This document shows positions 41,815 to 52,077 of a DNA stretch of 64,000 nucleotides, one piece after another. A program made the position numbers and the translations under genes. Below the pieces are notes generated by a model. The model did not search any database and was not told where the DNA came from. It saw only the letters and a program-made list of their open reading frames with translations. The stretch is from NCBI RefSeq assembly GCF_000317205.1, contig NZ_AJLK01000085.1:1-64000 (forward strand). Direction: 5' to 3'. Origin of the DNA: Fischerella muscicola PCC 7414. GTDB taxonomy: Bacteria; Cyanobacteriota; Cyanobacteriia; Cyanobacteriales; Nostocaceae. Every line of letters begins with the position of its first letter. Position 1 is the stretch's first letter.

Positions 41815-43326
41815 TTAGAATTCCATTCGCTGATATTCAGCAATGGAAGCTGCTGCGGGTCGCGCACGCTGTCTAGCCCAATCTCTGAGGGCTGTAACCT
41901 GTTCTTGCATCGTCCGAGACAGCGGCAGTGTCGCTTTCAGTGCAGCAATAATATCTAATTGGGTGAACTCACGATCTTGGGCGAAAGCTTCGTACATCGC
42001 TGCCACGATCGCCTGTTCAATTTCCGCCCCAGAGAAGCCATCAGACATTTTAGACAACTGTTCTAGGTCAAACCTAGAGATGTCTTCCCGGCGCTTATGT
42101 AGGTGGATCTTAAATATATCTTGCCTTTCTTCTGGTGTGGGCAGATCCACAAAGAAAATTTCATCAAAACGACCTTTCCTTAAAAATTCTCCTGGTAATC
42201 TTTCCACTCGGTTGGCAGTTGCCATGACAAATACCGGGGATTTTTTCTCTTGCATCCAGGTAAGGAAAGAGCCAAATATCCTGCTAGAAGTACCACCATC
42301 AGAATCAGAAGAACCTGTACTACCAGCAAAGGATTTATCTAATTCATCGATAAATAATATTGCAGGGGAAATAGATTCGGCGGTTTTGAGGGCGTTGCGT
42401 AAGTTCGCTTCTGAACGTCCTACCATTGAGCCATCATAGACTCGTCCCATATCTAACCGTAACAGTGGCAAACCCCAAAGTCGAGATGTGGTTTTAGCAA
42501 TTAACGACTTACCACAACCTGGAACACCAAGGATTAACATTCCTTTTGGTTGAGGCAAACCATATTCCCGCGCTCTTTCTGTAAATGCGTTGGAACGCTG
42601 TTTTAGCCACTTTTTCAATTCTTCCAAGCCACCAACAGCATCAATGGTTTCATCTTCTTCTATGTATTCTAATATACCATTGCGCCGAATTAATTGCTTT
42701 TTCTCTGATAAAACTATATCAACTTCTTCTTCTGTTAAGCGTCCAGTTGTGACTTGGGCTTTGCGATATACTTTTTCCGCTTCGTCCTTAGTTAATCCTA
42801 ACGCAGCTCTGAGAAGTTTTTCCCGCGCCTCTGTTGCTAGCCGTCGCCCACGATGATTGTCTATATGGTGAGTCAAAACTTTGTTCAACTCACCCATATC
42901 TGGAAGGGGAAAGTCTAATACGACTACTTCCTTTTCCAATTCGATGGGTACTTGCTGCATCGGTGACATCAAGATGATGTTCTTTTGCGTGCCTTTGAAG
43001 CTAGCGATCGCATCCCGTAAGGATCTTGTTGTCGCAGGCGCATCTATAAAAGGATGTAAATCTTTAAGAATAAATATACCTGGTTCTCTTTGCCGGATAA
43101 TCCAATCAATCGCCGCTTCTGGTGAAACAGTATTATGCTGACCTACATTCCGGGGTTGACCATACTCCACGATGCCGTGAGTTACTGTCCAAACGTACAC
43201 TCGCCGTTGTGGTTTTGACGATTGAGCGATTGTAAAGATTGCCTGCTCAGCCCGCTCTTCCTCGGAGGTCACAAGGTAGATTAAAGGGTATTGAGCTTGA
43301 ATGAGGATGTTGAGCTCTTCTTTCAT
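41815..43326 (-). CDS. ycf46: Ycf46, AAA+ ATPase (503 aa)
   Basis: This is a cytoplasmic AAA+ ATPase of cyanobacteria and red-algal plastids. The N-terminal half has an inactive nucleotide-like domain (about 1-190). The active AAA+ domain has Walker A GVPGCGKSL (about 262-270), Walker B ILFIDELDKSF, sensor 1 VMATANRVERLP and arginine-finger region FLRKGRFDEIFF. Length is normal for the family. In Synechocystis it has been linked to regulation of photosynthesis. It is followed by ycf35; a ribbon-helix-helix protein gene lies upstream. The three may be one unit, though gaps of over 100 bases separate them. Confidence 0.92.
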   Translation of the reverse strand: MKEELNILIQAQYPLIYLVTSEEERAEQAIFTIAQSSKPQRRVYVWTVTHGIVEYGQPRNVGQHNTVSPEAAIDWIIRQREPGIFILKDLHPFIDAPATTRSLRDAIASFKGTQKNIILMSPMQQVPIELEKEVVVLDFPLPDMGELNKVLTHHIDNHRGRRLATEAREKLLRAALGLTKDEAEKVYRKAQVTTGRLTEEEVDIVLSEKKQLIRRNGILEYIEEDETIDAVGGLEELKKWLKQRSNAFTERAREYGLPQPKGMLILGVPGCGKSLIAKTTSRLWGLPLLRLDMGRVYDGSMVGRSEANLRNALKTAESISPAILFIDELDKSFAGSTGSSDSDGGTSSRIFGSFLTWMQEKKSPVFVMATANRVERLPGEFLRKGRFDEIFFVDLPTPEERQDIFKIHLHKRREDISRFDLEQLSKMSDGFSGAEIEQAIVAAMYEAFAQDREFTQLDIIAALKATLPLSRTMQEQVTALRDWARQRARPAAASIAEYQRMEF

Positions 43327-43433
43327 ACATCGACCTACTTGAGACCTTTTACAGAAACTCTAGACATCGCAGTTGGCAAAGATGGCAGAATTTTAGGAAT
43401 TCATAACGAGTTATGTATTCACAATTCTGAGAC

Positions 43434-43787
43434 TTAGCAAGGAACTAACTCTTCCTCACCTTTGGGATGGGCTTGTTCCATCTCTTCCACTGTCAGATGT
43501 TCTTGATTGCTACTAATTACTCCCGGTTGTTTGCCCAAACCAACCAATTCACCATCACGTATAACCAATGAGCTTTCACAGTTAGGACAGGTGTAAACTC
43601 TATGAGTTTTTCCGTAGACAGCTACTTCATCAACTAGCTCCGAATTTGCCAGGTAGAAAACGAGGGCGCGTTCGGCAAGATCCGACATAGGTTCTGAATC
43701 TATAGCTGAACGTATTTTCAGTTTTCTGTGTAGTTCTGGCGACAAATACAAAGTAACCTTTTGCTTATTAGCTTTATTAGCTTGCAT
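43434..43787 (-). CDS. ribbon-helix-helix protein with a CPNC motif (117 aa)
   Basis: The N-terminal half VTLYLSPELHRKLKIRSAID, then EPMSDLAERALVFYL, is a CopG/ribbon-helix-helix DNA-binding domain. The C-terminal part carries CPNCES (residues about 72-77) and a lone Cys at the C-terminus. A zinc ribbon is possible, but a second Cys pair is missing. It lies 107 bases upstream of ycf46 on the same strand and could be its regulator. The family name is not certain. Confidence 0.7.
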   Translation of the reverse strand: MQANKANKQKVTLYLSPELHRKLKIRSAIDSEPMSDLAERALVFYLANSELVDEVAVYGKTHRVYTCPNCESSLVIRDGELVGLGKQPGVISSNQEHLTVEEMEQAHPKGEEELVPC

Positions 43788-44005
43788 AACTCTGTTAACG
43801 GTCTTACCCGGGTATGTATCTTACGATATCTACTCCTCTTTGGCTTGTCAAGACAGCAAGACGCCTTGACGTCAATATCTTAATATTTATTTACATAATC
43901 GGTGGCGTAAGGTTTTGCGCCCTAAGAATAGGTAGTGGTAAAAAAGCAACAACATCTCAAGAGTATTTAGTGAGATACCCATAAATTCCCTCTTCCAGCT
44001 AATTA

Positions 44006-44563
44006 ATGAAAGCCTTTACTCCTCGCACATTTTGTCTTCTACCTCCTATCTCCTGCTTTCAGAGGAGTGTAAGATACTTTATTTACGCGATCGCCTTATC
44101 TATAGTTCTGGGAGGTTGTACAACAACACCTGGTTTCCACAATTCCAATCACACTTGGAAAACCTATAGAAATGCCCGATATGGCTTTGAATTTCCCTAT
44201 CCCGGCACCTGGAAATCTTTGCCATCAGACAACGCCGACGGCATTGTTTTTATTTCCCCAAGAAATAACGCTGTAGAGATTCGCAGTTGGGCAGGAATGC
44301 AACTGCCAGAAGATATAACTCAAGACAAAACAGGCAAAACATCAATAAATCCTAACTTTACAACTGCCCAAGGAGTATCTGGAGTGCTGACGGTAGAAGT
44401 CAGGCAACAAGAAAGTGTAATGACACTGCAATTAGTGCAAGGACAACTGAAATACTACTGGCAGGGAAAAGCACCCAGCCCAGAATTTAGTAGCTATTAC
44501 CGCTTTTTTTATTACATCGCTAGTAGCTATAGAATTAGTCAAGGGTCAACGATAAAGAGTTAG
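44006..44563 (+). CDS. lipoprotein, possible PsbP-like fold (185 aa)
   Basis: A hydrophobic segment ends at the lipobox LGGC near residue 38, so the mature protein is a lipoprotein. TYRNARYGFEFPYPGTWKSL, then DGIVFISPRNNAVEIRSW, are like the PsbP opening (YENARYGFSFQYPS). The end VTLQLVQGQ to ASSYRISQG continues this. The long, polar first 20 residues are unusual for a lipoprotein, and an internal start cannot be excluded. It may be a photosystem II assembly factor or a distant relative. It is monocistronic. Confidence 0.6.
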   Translation: MKAFTPRTFCLLPPISCFQRSVRYFIYAIALSIVLGGCTTTPGFHNSNHTWKTYRNARYGFEFPYPGTWKSLPSDNADGIVFISPRNNAVEIRSWAGMQLPEDITQDKTGKTSINPNFTTAQGVSGVLTVEVRQQESVMTLQLVQGQLKYYWQGKAPSPEFSSYYRFFYYIASSYRISQGSTIKS

Positions 44564-44596
44564 TGGTTTGTGGTTAGTGGTTGATTGTTGCTTGTT

Positions 44597-44626
44597 GTAC
44601 CAGACGTGCCATGGCACGTCTGTACA
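44597..44626. repeat. GTAC/AGACGTGCCA palindromic repeat
   Basis: The near-perfect palindrome AGACGTGCCA/TGGCACGTCT is related to the 28-bp palindrome at 9231-9258 (GACGCGCC changed to GACGTGCC on one side and GGCACGTC on the other). It lies between STRR-like blocks after the lipoprotein gene. Confidence 0.65.
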
Positions 44627-44757
44627 GTGGTTAGTGGTTACAACTTCCGACTTCCGACTTCTGACTTCCCCCTTGTCCCCGATCCCCGATACCCTATCCC
44701 CAATCTTCATGGTCTAGAGGTGACACAAACCTGGTAGATTTAGCTATCAGCGAGTAA

Positions 44758-45924
<1,167 letters not shown>

Positions 45925-45930
45925 CAAAGC

Positions 45931-46227
45931 ATGAATATGCGATCGCTTGTTCTGTTTGTGTTTGTTGTGTTGCCTGGTGTGGCATTTAGTAGCATTAGTG
46001 TTTACTATCTGTTTCCTGAATGGACAACACTGGATGCAGCCCATAAAAATTATCAACAAGTGGCAAAGTCCCCATCTGCCAAGGTGGGTGACTTATTCAT
46101 TTCCCAAGCCGCAGAAAACAGACACAGAATCAATTGCTTTGCTGAAGGAGTCGGAGTTTTGTTAGGTGTGGCGATCGCAGCCATTGGCATTCATGGCATC
46201 TGCACCCTGCCTAACAAAGCATCTTAA
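45931..46227 (+). CDS. small membrane protein between sqdB and sqdX (98 aa)
   Basis: It begins 6 bases after sqdB, so it is probably co-transcribed. Two hydrophobic segments lie near residues 5-24 (LVLFVFVVLPGVAFSSISVY) and 72-92 (GVLLGVAIAAIGIHGI). The loop between is polar (KNYQQVAKSPSAKVGDLFI). The family is not recognised; it may be specific to this lineage. A role in sulfolipid synthesis is suggested by position only. Confidence 0.65.
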   Translation: MNMRSLVLFVFVVLPGVAFSSISVYYLFPEWTTLDAAHKNYQQVAKSPSAKVGDLFISQAAENRHRINCFAEGVGVLLGVAIAAIGIHGICTLPNKAS

Positions 46228-46498
46228 CCATGCCAATTTTAGATTTTGGATGAGTCAATCTAAAATCCAAAATTGATTAACTTCAATCATACTTAAAACA
46301 CAGGGTAAAACCTGAATGAGGCTGGTTAGACAACCCTATTTAACTCAAGTTAGTTGCTGACCGAAAACTGGTCGTCATATTCTTGCACAGTATGACGACC
46401 AATCTGTTGTTTATACAACAGTTTACGCTGTAAGTAATGCTGGAATTGCCCAGAAGCTGGAATTATCTGAACACCCTGCCTGTAGTGAATGATATTTT

Positions 46499-47632
46499 AT
46501 GAGGATTGCTCTATTTACCGAAACCTTTCTGCCCAAGGTTGACGGCATTGTCACACGCCTACGTCATACTATTGAACATTTACAACGCAGTGGCGACGAA
46601 GTACTAGTAATTTGTCCAGATGGCGGTATTACAGAATACAAAGGAGCCAAAATATATGGTGTCTCTGGCTTTCCGCTACCTCTGTATCCTGAGTTAAAAA
46701 TGGCACTACCACGCCCAGCCATTGGTCAGATTTTGGAACAGTTTCAGCCAGATATTATTCATGTGGTTAATCCAGCTGTTTTGGGATTAGCTGGTATATT
46801 CTATAGCAAGGTGCTTGATATTCCCTTGGTGGCTTCTTATCATACCCATTTGCCTCAATATCTCCAGCATTACGGTTTAGGAATGCTAGAAGGGTTACTG
46901 TGGGAATTACTTAAAGCAGGCCACAATCAAGCAGCTTTAAATTTATGTACCTCTACAGCAATGATGGAGGAACTCACAACCCACGGAATTGAAAGAGTAA
47001 ACTTGTGGCAACGGGGAGTAGACACAGAAACATTTCATCCTAGCTTAGTCTCTGAGGAAATGCGATCGCGTCTATCCCAAAATCACCCAGATAGCCCCTT
47101 GTTATTATACGTTGGACGTCTTTCTGCTGAAAAAGAAATTGAGCGCATCAAACCCATACTAGAAGCTATCCCCGCAGCCAGGCTCGCATTGGTGGGAGAT
47201 GGGCCCCACCGCCAAGCTTTAGAAAAGCACTTTGCCAACACAAACACTCATTTTGTTGGCTACCTAGTTGGCAAAGAATTAGCTTCAGCTTTTGCTAGTG
47301 CCGATGCCTTTATCTTCCCTTCTCGCACAGAAACATTGGGTCTAGTACTCCTAGAAGCAATGGCGGCAGGATGTCCAGTAGTAGCAGCCCGTTCTGGCGG
47401 CATTCCTGATATTGTAACAGATGGTGTCAATGGATACCTATTTGCCCCTGATGCTGGTGATGAAGGTGCGATCGCTGCTACCCTGCGCTTACTAGAAATG
47501 AAACAAGAACGAGAATCTATTCGTCAAAATGCCCGCCGAGAAGCTGAACGCTGGGGATGGGCAGCTGCCACCCGTCAGTTGCAAGATTACTATCAAAAGG
47601 TAATTTATTCTGAATTACCGAAAGCAGCGTAA
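46499..47632 (+). CDS. sqdX: SQDG synthase SqdX, GT4 glycosyltransferase (377 aa)
   Basis: SqdX transfers sulfoquinovose from UDP-sulfoquinovose to diacylglycerol. It opens RIALFTETFLPKVDGIVTRL, the typical SqdX start. The second domain has YVGRLSAEKEIERI (near 203) and the GT4 E-x7-E pattern ETLGLVLLEAMAAGCPVVAA. Length is as expected. The pairing with sqdB confirms the sulfolipid role. A DGDG-type GT4 would not be expected here. Confidence 0.94.
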   Translation: MRIALFTETFLPKVDGIVTRLRHTIEHLQRSGDEVLVICPDGGITEYKGAKIYGVSGFPLPLYPELKMALPRPAIGQILEQFQPDIIHVVNPAVLGLAGIFYSKVLDIPLVASYHTHLPQYLQHYGLGMLEGLLWELLKAGHNQAALNLCTSTAMMEELTTHGIERVNLWQRGVDTETFHPSLVSEEMRSRLSQNHPDSPLLLYVGRLSAEKEIERIKPILEAIPAARLALVGDGPHRQALEKHFANTNTHFVGYLVGKELASAFASADAFIFPSRTETLGLVLLEAMAAGCPVVAARSGGIPDIVTDGVNGYLFAPDAGDEGAIAATLRLLEMKQERESIRQNARREAERWGWAAATRQLQDYYQKVIYSELPKAA

Positions 47633-47636
47633 TCCG

Positions 47637-47780
47637 ATTTTAGATTTTGGATTTTGGATTTTGGATTGGGATTCATGTAGTAGTTAATTGTTGATTTCTG
47701 ATTACTATAAAACATTAACTATAATCTGGTTACTAGTCCAAAATCTAAATCTAAAGTCTAAAATCTAAAATCTAAAATTT
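47637..47780. repeat. GATTTTGG/CCAAAATC repeat block
   Basis: ATTTTGGATTTTGGATTTTG on the left is matched by inverted CCAAAATCTAAA blocks on the right, so the gap can form a long hairpin. It lies just before the cyclase gene. A related short block is at 10195-10222 and 46233-46275. Confidence 0.65.
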
Positions 47781-47781
47781 T

Positions 47782-50340
47782 ATGTCACTTTTAAATACTG
47801 GTAGTGTCCTAGCTACATTAACCGAACTGACTCAAGTTAATCGCACTCACGCTTTATTACGTCGGGTTAAAGACCTTTCTGTTAATGAATTTGTTTGCTT
47901 ACTAGATTTTATTACTGCGGAATTTCAGCAATTTCTGCGGGCAATTGAACTGATAAATAACGAAGCCTTAGAAACAATGTTGGAGAAAGTTTTAGAGGCC
48001 ATTACATTAAAAATAGGTCAAATTCTCCAAGCTGAACATACTACTATTTTTTTAGTAGACAAGGATAAAGGTCAACTTTGGACAAAAATTATTCAAGATA
48101 GTATTCATAAGCCTTTAGAAATTCGTATTCCGATTACTGTTGGTATTCCTGGTTATGTTGCTAGTACAGGTGAATGTTTAAATATATCTGATACTGCTAC
48201 TCATTCTCTCTTTAGCTCAGATTTAGAAAAACAAATGGGCTATAAGATTGACAACCTTTTATGTATGCCAGTTTTAAGTAGTAAAAATCAAGTTGTCGCT
48301 GTAGTACAACTGGCAAATAAAGCTGGAAATATCCCTTTTGACAGTGAAGATGAAGAACGGTTTCGGGATTTTGCTTCTGCTATTGGTATTATCTTAGAAA
48401 GTTGTCAATCTTTCTATGTCGCAGCGCGCAATCAAAGGGGTGCAACAGCACTTTTACGGGCAACTCAAACACTAGGACAAAGTCTAGACTTAGAAGCGAC
48501 TTTGCAAATAGTGATGGAACAAGCAAGAATTTTAATGCAAGCAGACCGCAGCACGCTATTTTTATATCGTAAGGAAATGGGAGAACTTTGGACAAAAATA
48601 GCAGCGGCTGATGGCAAAAAAATGATGGAAATTCGCATTCCCGCTAACCGTGGGATTGTTGGCTATGTAGCTTCTACTGGGGAAGCGCTGAATATTCCTG
48701 ATGCTTATAAAGACCCCCGTTTTGACCCTAGTACAGATAAAAAAACTGGGTATGTAACTCGCAATATTTTATGTTTACCAGTATTTAATTCTGCTAATGA
48801 ATTAATTGGTGTGACACAATTAATTAATAAACAGCAAGGCAGTTTTAGTGCTTCGGATGAAGAATTTATGCGGGCTTTTAATATTCAAGCCGGAATTGCT
48901 TTAGAAAATGCCCGTTTATTTGAAAATGTACTATTAGAAAAACAATATCAGAAAGATATTCTCCAAAGTCTTTCTGATGCAGTAATTTCTACAGATATGG
49001 AAGGTTGCATCGTGACTATTAATGATGCAGCTTTAGAATTGCTGGGTTGTCCATTAATAGATGGAAATGCTAAACATAATAAACTTGCCTGGGAACAAAA
49101 TTTAATTGGTCGCTTTGTGTGGGAAATTGTACCAATTGATAATTTGCAAATGCGGCTGGAAGATAGTTTAAAAACAGGTGCAAGACATTATGTGCCGGAG
49201 CAAAGTTTGACGGTGGGATTATATTTAGATTCTACAGATCAAGATACAAAGACTTACATTTTAGCAATTCGCGATCGCACTCAAACTGATCTTTTTATCC
49301 CCTGGAACCAACCTTTAACTCCCCAATCGAAGTTAGTTACTGTTGATAGTGTCAATCAAATTGAACGTAGCATCAATTTAACTGTTAACCCTCTGACAAA
49401 CCCAGAAGGAGGGGTGCGCGGTGGTTTGGTAGTTTTAGAAGATATCAGCCGGGAAAAGCGGATGAAAAATACTATGTACCGCTACCTAACTCCTCGTGTC
49501 GCTGAACAAGTTATGGCATTAGGAGAAGATGCTTTAATGGTGGGTGAACGCAAAGAAGTCACCATTTTGTTTTCTGATATCAGAGGTTACACCACTCTGA
49601 CAGAAAATCTCGGTGCGGCTGAGGTGGTATCGCTGCTAAACCAGTATTTTGAAACGATGGTAGAAGCGGTATTTAACCACGAAGGTACTCTCGATAAGTT
49701 TATTGGCGATGCTTTAATGGCGGTGTTTGGTGCGCCACTCCCGCTTACGGAAAATCATGCTTGGAAAGCTGTGCAAGCTGCTTTGGAAATGCGACAGCGA
49801 TTAGAAGAATTTAACCAACGACGTGTGATTCAAGAACAGCCAAAAATTCATATTGGTATTGGGATTAGTTCCGGGGAAGTAGTTTCAGGTAATATTGGTT
49901 CTCACAAACGCATGGATTATACAGTCATCGGCGATGGCGTCAATTTAAGCTCGCGTTTAGAAGCGATCACAAAAGAATATAGTTGTGATATTATTATCAG
50001 TGAAGTTACTTACCAATTATGCCGCGATCGCATTTGGGTGCGCGAGTTAGATAAAATTCGCGTTAAAGGTAAACATCAAGCTGTAAATATTTATGAATTA
50101 ATAGGCGATCGCACTACCCCTTTAGACGCCACAACCCACGAATTTCTCTCTTTCTACCATGCTGGACGGGATGCCTATCTCAACCGTAATTTTGAGAGTG
50201 CGATCGTTTACTTTGAAGCAGCAAAAAGAATCCGACCAATAGATCAGGTCGTTGATATTCATTTAGAACGCGCTCGTAATTACCTCAAGCAAAGTCTACC
50301 AAACTCTTGGGATGGAGTTTGGACGATGATTAATAAATAA
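47782..50340 (+). CDS. GAF-GAF-PAS adenylate cyclase, CyaB1/CyaB2-like (852 aa)
   Basis: This is a cytoplasmic class III adenylate cyclase regulated by cyclic nucleotides. It has two GAF domains (about 62-210 and 228-378) with NKF-DE-like signatures (NKAGNIPFDSEDE and NKQQGSFSASDEE), then a PAS domain (about 390-500). The catalytic domain (about 590-780) has metal Asp residues in FSDIRGY (near 596) and FIGDALMA (near 639), and the purine-site Lys in the LDKFIGD stretch. A tetratricopeptide-like tail ends it. The GAF-GAF-PAS-cyclase order and length match Anabaena CyaB1/CyaB2. cAMP is the likely product; the substrate residues favour ATP. Confidence 0.92.
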   Translation: MSLLNTGSVLATLTELTQVNRTHALLRRVKDLSVNEFVCLLDFITAEFQQFLRAIELINNEALETMLEKVLEAITLKIGQILQAEHTTIFLVDKDKGQLWTKIIQDSIHKPLEIRIPITVGIPGYVASTGECLNISDTATHSLFSSDLEKQMGYKIDNLLCMPVLSSKNQVVAVVQLANKAGNIPFDSEDEERFRDFASAIGIILESCQSFYVAARNQRGATALLRATQTLGQSLDLEATLQIVMEQARILMQADRSTLFLYRKEMGELWTKIAAADGKKMMEIRIPANRGIVGYVASTGEALNIPDAYKDPRFDPSTDKKTGYVTRNILCLPVFNSANELIGVTQLINKQQGSFSASDEEFMRAFNIQAGIALENARLFENVLLEKQYQKDILQSLSDAVISTDMEGCIVTINDAALELLGCPLIDGNAKHNKLAWEQNLIGRFVWEIVPIDNLQMRLEDSLKTGARHYVPEQSLTVGLYLDSTDQDTKTYILAIRDRTQTDLFIPWNQPLTPQSKLVTVDSVNQIERSINLTVNPLTNPEGGVRGGLVVLEDISREKRMKNTMYRYLTPRVAEQVMALGEDALMVGERKEVTILFSDIRGYTTLTENLGAAEVVSLLNQYFETMVEAVFNHEGTLDKFIGDALMAVFGAPLPLTENHAWKAVQAALEMRQRLEEFNQRRVIQEQPKIHIGIGISSGEVVSGNIGSHKRMDYTVIGDGVNLSSRLEAITKEYSCDIIISEVTYQLCRDRIWVRELDKIRVKGKHQAVNIYELIGDRTTPLDATTHEFLSFYHAGRDAYLNRNFESAIVYFEAAKRIRPIDQVVDIHLERARNYLKQSLPNSWDGVWTMINK

Positions 50341-50399
50341 GAAGAATGAGAGACAGGGACGTAAAGAATAACTAATGAATATTGACTAATGACTAATGA

Positions 50400-50666
50400 C
50401 TATTCTGGTTGATTACCATCATCATCCATTCGGAAAGGGTTTTCACCAATTCTTAGCTGTTTTTTCGCTTGTTTCAAACTTTTCCAAAGATCCTTGATAT
50501 TCTCATAGGCTTCTTCAGGAGATATCTTACCGGCTGTCTCTAGATTGCAGATATAGCTGACTTTTTGGGCAAATTCTTGTAGATTAGCATTAAATACCAA
50601 ATTTTCTGGCTTTACCTGACCGTAGTAGCGACCCCGAGGATAAAGAAAATCATCTTTGTTAGGCAT
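50400..50666 (-). CDS. small hypothetical protein, possibly DUF7219 (88 aa)
   Basis: This is a small acidic cytoplasmic protein. The start PNKDDFLYPRGRYYGQVKP and the helical AQKVSYICNLETAGKISPEE are common in cyanobacteria. The ATG at 50666 is preferred over a TTG. It is convergent with the cyclase gene. The role is unknown. My family assignment is from memory and uncertain. Confidence 0.65.
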   Translation of the reverse strand: MPNKDDFLYPRGRYYGQVKPENLVFNANLQEFAQKVSYICNLETAGKISPEEAYENIKDLWKSLKQAKKQLRIGENPFRMDDDGNQPE

Positions 50667-51171
50667 TTTTTTATCCAATTTTTACCTTCTTCGTTGTTTT
50701 GAATCACAAACTAACAATTTACAATCCTTGTATAGATCTCAAAATCTGGGAACGGATAAAGGAGAAAGGTTAATGAGGATTCTTTTGTTCTTTACTTTTT
50801 AACCTTTATCTAAATACTTGCCAATGTCAATTTTGGCAAAGATTCATTATTTAGTTTTGAGTAAGTTTGCCGAACTTTCATAATTTCTGCAAAATAACAA
50901 TCGTATTGAACTTTGAATTAATAATCTAGATTCCTGTATTAATTTATACATTTAATTTATTTATTTTTTATTGTGACAAATAGCTACGACTTCTGGGAAT
51001 ATAAACAATACATAATTTATGTTAAATTCCCACCCTTAATTTATGCATCTATCTTTCGTCAACAGTTTTACTTAGGTATTTCACTGATGACTAATGGCTA
51101 AAAACAAAAGATAAAATGGTTAAGCTTAAACGCATACAAGCCAGCCATTGAACCTAAATTTACTACCTGCC
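50667..51171. other. AT-rich intergenic region, nothing recognised
   Basis: This gap between two divergent genes has no coding frame, RNA gene or repeat. It is AT-rich, with a stretch of near-pure A/T at 50945-50975. It should hold the promoters of both genes. Confidence 0.4.
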
Positions 51172-51909
51172 ATGACTGCCCAAAACAAGCTCTACGAAGG
51201 TAAAGCCAAAATTATTTATCCTACGGATAACCCGGAAATTTTACTGGCTGTTTTTAAAGATGATGCGACAGCATTTAACGCTCAAAAACGCGGCAGTATT
51301 CAAAATAAAGGGAATATAAATAATATCATCTCTAGTAAAATATTTCAACAGCTAGAAGCCCGGGGTGTCAAGACTCACTTTATTGAAAGTCCTGCTCCCA
51401 ACCAAATGCGGATCAAGGCAGTAAAAATATTGCCATTGGAAGTGGTTGTCAGGAACATTGCTGCGGGTAGCCTTTGTCAACAAACAGGATTACCACTGGG
51501 AACTGTACTCAAGATGCCATTGGTGGAATTTTATTATAAAAATGACCAATTGGGAGATCCTTTGTTGACTCGCGATCGCATACTGCTGATGGAATTAGCA
51601 ACTCCGGAACAAGTTGACAGTATAATCCATCTTGCATTGCAAATTAACGAATTTCTCAAAGAGTTTTTCCAGGGGTGTGGCATTACCTTAGTGGACTTCA
51701 AACTAGAATTTGGTTTGGACTCACAACAGCAGTTGCTATTAGCAGATGAGATTAGTCCCGATACTTGTCGTTTATGGGACATATCCACAGGAGATGACCC
51801 CAACCGTCGTGTACTAGATAAAGACCGCTTTCGTCGGGACTTAGGCAATGTTGAGGATGCTTACCAGGAGGTTTTAAGAAGAGTGCTAGAAGCAGTGGAA
51901 AAAGGGTAA
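51172..51909 (+). CDS. purC: SAICAR synthase PurC (245 aa)
   Basis: PurC joins CAIR and aspartate in purine synthesis. Typical motifs are KLYEGKAKIIYPTDNP, FKDDATAFN, KGNINN, SPAPNQMRIK and SPDTCRLWD. The ATG at 51172 (MTAQNKLYEGKAK) fits the usual start; a TTG at 51148 would add eight residues. Length is normal. bamA follows after an STRR-rich gap. Confidence 0.95.
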   Translation: MTAQNKLYEGKAKIIYPTDNPEILLAVFKDDATAFNAQKRGSIQNKGNINNIISSKIFQQLEARGVKTHFIESPAPNQMRIKAVKILPLEVVVRNIAAGSLCQQTGLPLGTVLKMPLVEFYYKNDQLGDPLLTRDRILLMELATPEQVDSIIHLALQINEFLKEFFQGCGITLVDFKLEFGLDSQQQLLLADEISPDTCRLWDISTGDDPNRRVLDKDRFRRDLGNVEDAYQEVLRRVLEAVEKG

Positions 51910-52077
51910 TGGGTATTGGGGAGGTGGGAGATGGGGGGAGTGTGAGGAGTGTGAGGAGTAAACCACTAACTACTAATGCACAGAGGCGATGTTCCTCGCG
52001 TCTCTACTAACTACTAACTACTAACCAACAACCAACAACTAACTTTGACATAAAGCAAAATCTTTCTTTGATGGTGC
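51910..52077. repeat. heptamer and GC-rich repeat gap between purC and bamA
   Basis: GTGTGAGGAGTGTGAGGAG is followed by a degenerate GAGGCGATG/CGCGTCTC palindrome and an ACTACTAACTACTAACCAAC heptamer run (to about 52042). The heptamer composition equals that of the coding repeat in bamA, about 560 bases downstream. Confidence 0.7.
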
